From: Pseudobacteriovorax sp.
Lineage (GTDB): Bacteria; Bdellovibrionota_B; Oligoflexia; Oligoflexales; Oligoflexaceae
NCBI GenBank assembly: GCA_013215145.1
Contig: JABSRP010000011.1
Span: forward strand, 232,738 to 296,737
Reading direction: 5' to 3'
Length of the DNA stretch: 64,000 nucleotides
Shown: positions 8,070 to 15,296 of the stretch, in pieces
Layout of the letters: every line of letters starts with the position of its first letter
How positions within the stretch are numbered: position 1 is the stretch's first letter
Notes under the pieces: model-generated
The model's input: only the letters and a program-made list of their open reading frames with translations
The model's database searches: none
What the model was told of the DNA's origin: nothing
Translations under genes and position numbers: made by a program

Positions 8070-8766
8070 AGGGGATCCTTACATGTATCATGGCATAGAC
8101 TTCGTCAATCGTTTGCAAGCTGGATTCATCATCGCCGGGATAAGAAAACAAAGACTTACCATAGGTTTGTGGAATATAATAACTTCGCTGCATTCCAGCT
8201 TCTAAACGTAGATAACTAGCCAGTTTGAGTCGCAGAGACACCTGCCAATCGAAGCCTGGCCTAAAGAAAAAAGTCTGTCGACTGACCTGCTCCGTACTAT
8301 CTTCACGCGTGATATTGATTCGATTGCTTAAGTCTGAATGATCTAAGTAAATGGCCGCTAGATTTAGTCCGATAGAAGGACGTAATGATAAGATTCCAAA
8401 TCTCAATGGCGCAGCAAAACTTAGCGGTCTCCAAATGATACCATAGGCCTGGCTTTCTGATTTGTTGCTGGCAACTATCAAATGATCTGGAATCAAAGCG
8501 TGGCCGATATAGACTTCATTAAGTCTTTTGGCGCGACTCCGATATTTTTTCGGAATTTTTGATTGATTCCGTTTAATCACATCCTGATTAATAACTGCAG
8601 CTAAGTCCAGCTTTAAACCATAGTATGCTCCTTCGTCATTTGGAAGCATCTGATCGTCAAATTGGATGAAAGAAGGACCGACTCCTATATTGAGTGGGAT
8701 TTTCTCTTTCGCTATTGCAGAATTGGTAAGTATAAGCAGTATTAGTAGAGAGAAAATCTGGACCAT
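8053..8766 (-). CDS. Envelope protein, probably outer-membrane beta-barrel-like
   Basis: A 237-aa exported protein of unknown function. The ATG at 8766 (MVQIFSLLILLILTNSAIA) is preferred to 8784 because GGAG lies five bases upstream. The mature part has alternating hydrophobic beta-like strands (NIGVGPSFIQF, YYGLKLDLAAVIN, RPSIGLNLAAIYLDH, YLRLEAGMQRSYY) and ends MIHVRIPYEVSF, with a terminal Phe as in many barrel proteins. It is cotranscribed with the MATE exporter, so a role near the exporter is possible but unproven. Confidence 0.65.
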   Translation of the reverse strand: MVQIFSLLILLILTNSAIAKEKIPLNIGVGPSFIQFDDQMLPNDEGAYYGLKLDLAAVINQDVIKRNQSKIPKKYRSRAKRLNEVYIGHALIPDHLIVASNKSESQAYGIIWRPLSFAAPLRFGILSLRPSIGLNLAAIYLDHSDLSNRINITREDSTEQVSRQTFFFRPGFDWQVSLRLKLASYLRLEAGMQRSYYIPQTYGKSLFSYPGDDESSLQTIDEVYAMIHVRIPYEVSF

Positions 8767-8901
8767 GGTATCTCCGGTCTTCATATTGGGTCGGTATCAG
8801 GCTTCCTAAGATTATATGACTTTATTTTTGGGTTGTCGAAGAGAACCTTTATAGCAAAATTAGAGTTTACGAGTTTTTATAGACCTCGGTCTAGATAAGA
8901 A

Positions 8902-8934
8902 TCCCCCACTATAGCGAATGCTTAGTGGAGGGAG
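8902..8934 (-). terminator. Weak terminator hairpin after the TIGR02147 gene
   Basis: CCACTA (8906-8911) pairs with TAGTGG (8923-8928) and the flanks add C-rich and G-rich arms. On the minus strand it is followed by ATTCTT. It sits directly after the stop of the minus-strand gene ending at 8938. Confidence 0.4.
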
Positions 8935-8937
8935 GTT

Positions 8938-9780
8938 TCAACTTTGAAAGGTTTTGTCGAGGGGAAGTAAATCAATATTGAAATTTACTAGTTCCTCTGC
9001 TGGGGAGGGATCCACCAGACTACCGATCTCATCGATGAACCTGAGAATCATCCCTTTTAAAATGGCTAAATCATTTTTGCCAATAGTTATGGCTGCTGAA
9101 AATTGAAACCCGTCGGGGTGCTGAGACTGCCCATCTAGGGATTTTAGTCGCCAGTTGTTGTGATGCTGTTTGATCAAAGGGGAATCTTTTGCCAGGTGAA
9201 TATGATTTGGGTTGGGTTGCCAACGCTGCCCCCCTAAGTATTTCACTAGATCGATAGCCGCCAGACCTCGTAGGGTCTCGAGAACAAGCTCTTCTGGTAA
9301 ATCAAGATACCTGGCTATGTCTGATGGCTTAGATATCCCATCGATCCCTAAGAGAAGATGGATAGCGCTCCAATACCAGTTAGAGAAATACATTTGCTCA
9401 GCCTCAATGGACAGAATATCTCGATCAGAGAGCCTATCCTTGAGATTTTCCGCGCGCGCTCTAGTTTGGTTGAGCTTGCCTTTGATTTTTGTCTTTAATT
9501 CGGGCTGACTGATTTTTTGGTATTGAATCAGCAAAATAAAGTAATCTACTTCCAGATCACTCAAATCCAAAAAATCTGCGATCCCCATAGCGTGTTCGAG
9601 AGTCAAGTTTTGACTGCCGTTGAGAACCTGTGACAGGTAAGATCTCTGGCAACCGGCTGCACTGGCCAGCCGACCTTGAAAACCGCGAGTGGATTCGTCT
9701 TTGTGAATCACTTGTTTGAGATACTTTCTGTAGTCTAAATACCTGAAAATATTTATCAAATGTATTCCCAACCGAACCAT
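8938..9780 (-). CDS. TIGR02147-family transcriptional regulator (DUF4423)
   Basis: A 280-aa cytoplasmic protein. The N-terminal part has the family hallmark IFRYLDYRKYLK followed by a helix-turn-helix-like stretch (AAGCQRSYLSQVLNG near residues 43-57, then LTLEHAMGIADFLDLS). The DUF4423 core follows (VDYFILLIQYQK, then ISIEAEQMYFSNWYWSAIH and a second winged-helix region SDIARYLDLPEELVLETLRGL). TIGR02147 proteins are frequent in Fibrobacter and Bdellovibrionota and often sit beside genes for exported proteins. Here the divergent neighbour is a lipoprotein, with a palindrome between them, suggesting local control. Confidence 0.85.
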   Translation of the reverse strand: MVRLGIHLINIFRYLDYRKYLKQVIHKDESTRGFQGRLASAAGCQRSYLSQVLNGSQNLTLEHAMGIADFLDLSDLEVDYFILLIQYQKISQPELKTKIKGKLNQTRARAENLKDRLSDRDILSIEAEQMYFSNWYWSAIHLLLGIDGISKPSDIARYLDLPEELVLETLRGLAAIDLVKYLGGQRWQPNPNHIHLAKDSPLIKQHHNNWRLKSLDGQSQHPDGFQFSAAITIGKNDLAILKGMILRFIDEIGSLVDPSPAEELVNFNIDLLPLDKTFQS

Positions 9781-9786
9781 CGTATT

Positions 9787-9803
9787 GTTTATAAAATATA
9801 AAC
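9787..9803. promoter_or_regulatory. Palindrome in the regulator/lipoprotein divergent region
   Basis: A perfect inverted repeat GTTTATA-AAA-TATAAAC sits seven bases upstream of the TIGR02147 start codon. A TATAAT element (9813-9818) lies just beyond it on the plus strand. The position fits an operator for autoregulation, but no binding site for this family is known to me. Confidence 0.4.
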
Positions 9804-9913
9804 GAACTTGTATATAATTTCATAATTTTAATGCACACAGAAGCCAAATTTTTGCCTATACCTAATGGCGTAACTGGATGGTTGCACCCCGACACCTAGC
9901 AAGGAGATTAATT

Positions 9914-10690
9914 ATGAAATTTTTGAGAACAGTGAGCTTAGCAGCATTCGCAGCAGCTGCAATATCTGCCTGCGGCACCCAGGAAGCAAGCAATCTCGAT
10001 GGACAAATGGTAACCGGCGGCTTTGGACGAGCGTTTTCCATAAAGGTTCAATTCGCGAGTATTGGTGCAGGAATTGATTTTGAAGCGGCTCGCGCCTTTG
10101 ATCAACTCGTCACAGAATCTTTAGAAAAAGGTATTATTGATACGGCAGATTCTAGTAGCTGGGGCCTAGAAGGTGAAAGAACGACTTGCCTAAACTTCAC
10201 TTTCGGTGAGGACGTCTATAGCACAACCCAACATATTGGTCGCATCGTTTGGAACAGTATCAATAACGGCGGATTGACTAGTTTTCAACTGCTTAATAAC
10301 TGTGATTCTAGCGAGATCATCACCAATGGAAACAATCAACTGGGACCATTTAATCAATTAGGCGATGATGTTAGCCTGACTTGTAACTACTACGATAAAA
10401 GAACTGGCTATCATGCTCAGTTGCTTCTCACAGAGAGAATTCTAGATCTTCGTTCGACAGAAGTAACCTTTGACCTTCGGCAGTCATCACCCACAGCAAG
10501 GTATGCTCGTATCCTTGAGAGCACATCTGATATGGGTTTGGTGTTGACTTCGAGAACCGATTACAGCTTTGTCTACCAAGGAGAGCAGATTACTCTCGTA
10601 TTTAAGCCTGTTTTGGGTGCAAAAGTCGCCACATATAGTGCTGTATTGACCCTTGATGAGTCGACCTCGGTAGAGCTGGTCTGTCAGTAG
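9914..10690 (+). CDS. Lipoprotein of unknown function
   Basis: A 258-aa lipoprotein. ATG 9914 has AAGGAG seven bases upstream, and the signal ends in a clear lipobox, AAAISAC. The mature protein has paired Cys residues (TTCLNF, LNNCDSS, LTCNYYD, ELVCQ at the very C-terminus), which suggests two disulphides. The segment LLTERILDLRSTEVTFDLRQ looks beta-rich. I recognise no family. It is divergent from the TIGR02147 regulator and ends at a strong terminator. Confidence 0.8.
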   Translation: MKFLRTVSLAAFAAAAISACGTQEASNLDGQMVTGGFGRAFSIKVQFASIGAGIDFEAARAFDQLVTESLEKGIIDTADSSSWGLEGERTTCLNFTFGEDVYSTTQHIGRIVWNSINNGGLTSFQLLNNCDSSEIITNGNNQLGPFNQLGDDVSLTCNYYDKRTGYHAQLLLTERILDLRSTEVTFDLRQSSPTARYARILESTSDMGLVLTSRTDYSFVYQGEQITLVFKPVLGAKVATYSAVLTLDESTSVELVCQ

Positions 10691-10716
10691 GTAGATTAAA
10701 TAACGCTAATTCTACG

Positions 10717-10754
10717 AAAGCCTCGTTGCGGGAACGTAACGAGGCTTTAATTTT
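10717..10754. terminator. Strong bidirectional terminator
   Basis: A perfect 11-base stem AAAGCCTCGTT/AACGAGGCTTT (10717-10727 and 10738-10748) is followed by TAATTTT on the plus strand and preceded by A-rich sequence that gives U-rich RNA on the minus strand. It separates the convergent genes ending at 10690 and 10770. Confidence 0.85.
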
Positions 10755-10769
10755 GCTTTGATCCTTAAA

Positions 10770-11714
10770 TTAGTCTCTTTCGCAGTAGCGGATATTATCG
10801 ATGCCGCCGCTTCCAGCAAGATGAATGGTCACTTTGCGGGTTACATTATCCTTATCAAACGTTTCCACCTGATATCCGCGGTCATACCCAGCTTGAATAG
10901 TTCTGTGATGTATTCGTGTGGATCGATCTGTTCCAAAAACTTCAATGGATGAGCCATTTTCGTCGAAGTCTAATAGGCTAATCTCACGAAATATCACATC
11001 GCGGTCAAAACTTATCGTGATGCTACCACCGAAACGGCTAAAACCAGGATTGACAAATCGCCCCGAAGCGTTGGTTACATGATTGTTTGCGATGACAAGG
11101 GCTCTCTCGAAACTTTTATGACCATTTAGCTGTTGAGACCCCAGGTAAAGATCATAGGGGGTCGAGCTGTTGTGGGGAGACCCCTCAGAATCTCTGGTAT
11201 CAAACAGGATGGCACGATTGAAACTTAGGTACTTGGCGACGACAGAAAAATCAACTCTACGAAAATTATCGGTAATCAAATCACCGGACTTATAAGTTCG
11301 TCTTGCCTCGCTATTGTACCCGTCGAAGTCGATTAGCTTTTCGTCACAGGCAAACGGTACTGGGGTAGGGCGATGAGGCTCAGGTTGATAATGATCGTCA
11401 TTTTGCCCTGAATCATCGTCGTTTTGTCCGGAGTCATCCTTCTCATTTTGTCCGGAGTCATCCTTCTCATTTTGTCCGGAGTCATCGTTTCCATTTTGTA
11501 CAGTTTGATCCTTTTGATCAGGGTTTTCTGTATCGTCAGGATTTCCTTGAGTTCCTACTGTAGGTTCGCCTTCTGTTTCGCCGCCTTGGTTTGCTGTCTC
11601 ACCACTCTGTTGAGTGGTCTCATCAGCGTTTGGTAGCACTGGCGTTTTTTTCTTGTCTTTGGAACCACAGGCTGTCAGGGCTAACATCAATATAAGTGTG
11701 CAATAAGTTCTCAT
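10770..11714 (-). CDS. Lipoprotein with acidic repeat linker and beta-sandwich-like C-terminal domain
   Basis: A 314-aa lipoprotein. ATG at 11714 is chosen because AAGGAA lies upstream and it opens the signal MRTYCTLILMLALTAC. Residues about 20-120 are a disordered Gln/Glu/Asp/Asn linker with tandem DDSGQNEK repeats. The C-terminal 190 residues resemble a domain seen in secreted proteins of several phyla: LIDFDGYN, then RAILFDTRDSEG, GSITISFDRDVIFREISLLD, and the ending HLAGSGGIDNIRYC. These motifs describe a folded surface domain whose ligand is unknown to me. The 122-residue upstream extension of the frame has no ribosome binding site near it. Confidence 0.8.
   Translation of the reverse strand: MRTYCTLILMLALTACGSKDKKKTPVLPNADETTQQSGETANQGGETEGEPTVGTQGNPDDTENPDQKDQTVQNGNDDSGQNEKDDSGQNEKDDSGQNDDDSGQNDDHYQPEPHRPTPVPFACDEKLIDFDGYNSEARRTYKSGDLITDNFRRVDFSVVAKYLSFNRAILFDTRDSEGSPHNSSTPYDLYLGSQQLNGHKSFERALVIANNHVTNASGRFVNPGFSRFGGSITISFDRDVIFREISLLDFDENGSSIEVFGTDRSTRIHHRTIQAGYDRGYQVETFDKDNVTRKVTIHLAGSGGIDNIRYCERD
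11400..11492. repeat. Tandem 24-base repeat inside the lipoprotein gene
   Basis: Three copies of a 24-base unit (11421-11444, 11445-11468, 11469-11492) and a shorter degenerate copy (11400-11420) encode DDSGQNEK repeats in the linker. The middle copies are nearly identical, so recent slippage or unequal crossover is likely and length may vary between strains. Confidence 0.85.
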
Positions 11715-12336
11715 GATAAAAATTCCTTTCAGATTGAACAACAACTCATACAGCAGGGAAAGCAGGACGGAATCCTCACATCTTAGACAGTGCAAATCCA
11801 AAGCCTGCCGAAAAAATCGATAACCAATTAATTTCAACAGAAAAAATATTTGACAGTACTGTCAATAAATTTGACACGCGCTTGATTTGAGTCGTTGAAA
11901 GCATAGTATAATTCTTACGTAATGTAACAAGTTGGCAGAAAATGAAACTCAATCAAGTTTTCAGATGGAGGAATTAAATCGGTTTTAAAGCCGTCAATCG
12001 AGGTGCAATCAACAATATCAAAGCCGATTGCTTTGGACCGAGAGGAATTGAAGGCAAATAATTGAAAGTTGTCATGCAATTAAGAATCCTTAGTGAGTGT
12101 AACTATTTTCGTGTGGTTTGTTCCTGTGTACACGTAATCTGTTATAATAATTGGAAATTATGGCAGTGAGTGGCATTTTATGTGTGAGATGAACTAAGTA
12201 TTGCTAACTGTGATCCGACAAGTTATTGATAACGAAGGCACAGAAAGGCACGATATCCTTAGTTTTCTAAAGACAATTCCCTCCCGTCTCGAAGAACGTT
12301 GGATAGCACAAAAAATATCCACTGGATCATCGCTTA
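11715..12336. other. Intergenic region with a 16-base palindrome
   Basis: This 622-base divergent gap holds a perfect palindrome TTGACAGTACTGTCAA at 11850-11865, a second TTGACA nearby (11871) and a TATAAT (about 11908). Together these could form promoters under operator control. From about 12201 a second frame (KTIPSRLEERWIAQK) looks like the lost N-terminus of the downstream kinase; see the next entry. I see no RNA gene. Confidence 0.5.
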
Positions 12337-13923
12337 ATGCTTTATCCATATGGATCAATGATCATGTTCGGTTGGATATTGGCTGATCTGTATATGATTA
12401 AAAACAGAGAGCTACTGACGGGTTTTATTATTCTGAGACTCTTCAGTGGGTCTAGCCTTTTATTCCTTCCGCTAGTCACCAAAAGATACCCTAAAACCAA
12501 CTTATATATTTTATGTGTCGTACTTACTCTACAAAATATTTTTACCATAACAGCTATTGGTATGCTTCCAGCGGAAGCCTATGGGCCCTATATTCAAGTT
12601 TCAGTCGTGACGCTCTTTGCGATGGTTATTTTGTGTCCACCCTCGTTAAAATTGCTAGTCATAGCATGGTCATTACAGATGTTGATGTACCTTTCTCACT
12701 TTTATTTCACCAGCTATTCCTTTAGTGAACTTATGTTTGATAAAGGTATGATTATTAATATCAATGCTGCTTTGTGTATGTTGATTCTTATCTTTCTTAG
12801 GGAAAATATAGCTCGGAATGAATTTCTGAACATGATAAAAATTGACGAAAAAAATAAAATCATTGAGGAGCAAAATAGAAAATTGGCATCGATTTTCGAT
12901 GTCATACCAGAGGCGATATTCTATCTTAACAAAGATCACCGGGGGGGTCTTACTATAGGAAATGAATACTCTAAATTCACGGAAGACATCGCCGGCATGG
13001 AAGGGGCTAGTTTGAGTGGATTGGATTTTTTCGAAGCCATTATCCCGAAATTTGACATTGATGCACTCAGTCTATCACAAACCAAAAACGTTCTTTTGTC
13101 CTCCATCGGTGAAGACCTTTTACAATACCAGGCTAACATACATCTAATGCCCCAGCGATTAAAGACAAAACGTTCAGACCGTGAAAAAGTAAGGTACTTT
13201 GATGTTGTATGGATTCCTATGGTGGATCAAGATATTATCTTGAATTTTTCGGTCCTGATGTTTGAAATCACGAAGATCATTCAACTCGAAAAGAAGCATC
13301 AAATTGATCAAAAGTTGCAGAAAATCGTTCTCGAGATGGTTGTGATAGAGTCAAATAGAATCTCGGATTTTATAAAAGTCTCTGATGACATCATTGAGAC
13401 GATCGCACCTATGGTTTTGCAAAAGGAAGGATCTAAAGGGCATGACTCCCTCAACGATCTTTACGCCTCATTTCATAGTCTTAAGGGAATGGCGATCACT
13501 CTAAACTTTACAACATTTGCGCAGACAGTCCATAACGTCGAATCGCTAATTTTTAGTGTCTTGCAAGCTTCAGATGAAGAATCAGAGTCAATAACTGAGA
13601 TTAATTTGCAGGCCATAAAGGCGATTGATCTGTTTAAACAATACAAAGCCATAAATAGCGAGGTCTTTCGCCGTCATGAAGATTCCCTTACTATAAACAA
13701 ATCTCATGTGGAAGATATTCTGTCTTCGGATTTATCTGATGCCCATAAAATTTTGAGTATTCGTGAGGTTGTTTTTTCATCATTATCTTCAAAAATCACG
13801 GCTACGTTGACAGAGGTATGCAATTCGGTTTGTAAGAGAGTTAAAAAACCGGAACCTTCTATTACCGTATCGGGGCCGCCGATCTTTTTTAGAGATCAAT
13901 CGATCAAATCAAAAATACAATAA
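12337..13923 (+). CDS. Membrane Hpt/CheA-like histidine kinase, N-terminal part (interrupted by an in-frame stop)
   Basis: Encodes about six membrane helices (residues 1-165) and a short coiled coil (NKIIEEQNRKLASIF). A PAS-like region follows (FDVIPEAIFYLNKDH). Then comes an Hpt domain with phospho-His in ASFHSLKGMA (about residue 385), and the CheA-type linker before the ATPase. The frame ends at TAA 13921-13923, but the same frame continues across it with RFTHIARNS and MDHGIE, the N-box of the ATPase. Aligned to the 1407-aa paralogue (KIESIMGHLIRNS against KIQ-stop-RFTHIARNS), the stop replaces exactly one codon. The true N-terminus may also be lost: frame 12210-12345 encodes SRLEERWIAQKISTGSSLN, which would join by a one-base shift. 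Probably a pseudogene. Confidence 0.72.
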   Translation: MLYPYGSMIMFGWILADLYMIKNRELLTGFIILRLFSGSSLLFLPLVTKRYPKTNLYILCVVLTLQNIFTITAIGMLPAEAYGPYIQVSVVTLFAMVILCPPSLKLLVIAWSLQMLMYLSHFYFTSYSFSELMFDKGMIININAALCMLILIFLRENIARNEFLNMIKIDEKNKIIEEQNRKLASIFDVIPEAIFYLNKDHRGGLTIGNEYSKFTEDIAGMEGASLSGLDFFEAIIPKFDIDALSLSQTKNVLLSSIGEDLLQYQANIHLMPQRLKTKRSDREKVRYFDVVWIPMVDQDIILNFSVLMFEITKIIQLEKKHQIDQKLQKIVLEMVVIESNRISDFIKVSDDIIETIAPMVLQKEGSKGHDSLNDLYASFHSLKGMAITLNFTTFAQTVHNVESLIFSVLQASDEESESITEINLQAIKAIDLFKQYKAINSEVFRRHEDSLTINKSHVEDILSSDLSDAHKILSIREVVFSSLSSKITATLTEVCNSVCKRVKKPEPSITVSGPPIFFRDQSIKSKIQ

Positions 13924-13950
13924 CGGTTTACTCATATAGCTAGGAACTCT

Positions 13951-14370
13951 ATGGATCACGGAATTGAACTTCCAGAGCATAGAGTCAAGCAAAATGAATC
14001 TCCAATGGGAAACATCCATGTTGAATGTCAAGTAGAATCCTCTGCTATTGAAATACGGTATTCAGATGATGGTAGAGGACTACCCATCAAGGAACTTGCG
14101 GACAAAGTCGCTGCAGAAACCCCAGCCCTGGATGACTTGGTTTTTCAAACAGGCTTCTCCACGGCTAAGACGGTGTCCGATATCTCTGGCAGAGGGGTTG
14201 GGTTAGCCGCCATAAAGTCGGAAATTGAAGAAAAAGGAGGAAGCATAACCATGGTATTTGGCAACGCAGAAGTCGAAGACTATAAGCCATTTACTTTTTT
14301 GATTACATTGCCTCATCATTACTTTGATTTAGACTTGGACGACTCAGAAACGTCAGTTTCTGCCGCTTGA
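13951..14370 (+). CDS. HATPase domain, C-terminal part of the interrupted CheA-like kinase
   Basis: Same reading frame as the gene at 12337, beyond the TAA. It has the N-box remainder (MDHGIE), G1 box (YSDDGRGLP), FQTGFST, and G2 box (ISGRGVGLAAIKSEIEEKGG), ending ITLPHHYF. The homologous frame starts at 13924, upstream of this ATG, so the ATG is an internal methionine of the N-box. AGGA precedes it by eight bases, so translation as a separate ATPase fragment is conceivable, but it would lack the start of the nucleotide-binding helix. No Hpt or receiver is attached. Confidence 0.68.
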   Translation: MDHGIELPEHRVKQNESPMGNIHVECQVESSAIEIRYSDDGRGLPIKELADKVAAETPALDDLVFQTGFSTAKTVSDISGRGVGLAAIKSEIEEKGGSITMVFGNAEVEDYKPFTFLITLPHHYFDLDLDDSETSVSAA

Positions 14371-14492
14371 TCGGTACTGTCCCAAGACGTATATGTTTCC
14401 GTCCTAATATTTGTGCCTAATTTACGTAATGACTCTTCCTTTGTATCCATTTAGCATAGTGGGGTTTTTTGAGTTTCTCTTGGTATCCTTTT

Positions 14493-15296
14493 ATGTCTAT
14501 GATGTCACCTAACATATCAGATATTGTTTGGTCGCCCGAGCGACTGCAGCTTATTCCCTCGAGGACTTTAGCGCCTTTTATCTCTCAATTTTCATGCTAC
14601 GACGATTGGCCATCCTTGGCGGCGATCAATCAGGTGGCCGAATCCATGGGATTCCCACTAACGTTTGCGAAGCAACGAGTTCTTGGTAAGAGGGCTAAGA
14701 AAAGGCGTCGTCAACTTGATCCAGACTATCATTTTCTCCGCGACCCTGATCGATATGAACGTTTGGTGATACATCAAGCCTGTGTACCCACAAGGCCGGG
14801 TAACTGTCATGATTTCTTCAATGCCCTGACCTGGTTCCGATTCCCTCTAGCAAAAACCGAGATCTGTCAACAGCTGATTATAGCTTGCGAGAATGCGCTT
14901 AGAACATACGGTCACCAAGCCAAAAATAGACCGGTTATGCACGATCTGTTAACCAGTTTTGACGAAAGTGGCTTAGTTTGTGTCGTGCCACACGAGAACT
15001 TTCAGGAGGCAAAACAGATCTTGAATTCTGAAAACTTAACGAAAAAGCTAACATGGTTTTCGCAGCAATCAGGGGCTGATGTTATGATTTTTGGTCATGG
15101 GTTACTGGAGAATCTGTACCTAGATTCTGAGTTGGAACTCAATGCGATGACCTTATTGATCAGTAAAAATTATGATAAGGACATCGACATTGGTATCACA
15201 GAGGCCATAAAAAACCTAAGCCTTGAGCCATCAGCTACTGTTTTTGGCTCATTACCCCTGTCTATCTTGGTAGGCCCTAGCTCTCATATTATGTAG
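14493..15296 (+). CDS. DUF3025 domain protein
   Basis: A 267-aa cytoplasmic protein matching DUF3025. Evidence is YERLVIHQACVPTRPGNCHD followed by FFNALTWFRFPLAKTEI, the RPVMHDLLTSFDESGLV segment, and IFGHGLLENL; these are the conserved blocks of the family. Its function is unknown. The ATG at 14493 is preferred to the TTG at 14469. The last 45 bases overlap, tail to tail, the end of the ycaO gene on the other strand, so the two C-termini share DNA. Confidence 0.85.
   Translation: MSMMSPNISDIVWSPERLQLIPSRTLAPFISQFSCYDDWPSLAAINQVAESMGFPLTFAKQRVLGKRAKKRRRQLDPDYHFLRDPDRYERLVIHQACVPTRPGNCHDFFNALTWFRFPLAKTEICQQLIIACENALRTYGHQAKNRPVMHDLLTSFDESGLVCVVPHENFQEAKQILNSENLTKKLTWFSQQSGADVMIFGHGLLENLYLDSELELNAMTLLISKNYDKDIDIGITEAIKNLSLEPSATVFGSLPLSILVGPSSHIM

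Noticed and set aside
11400..11492. CRISPR-like array
   Set aside because: The 24-base units are directly adjacent with no spacers and encode an in-frame protein repeat.
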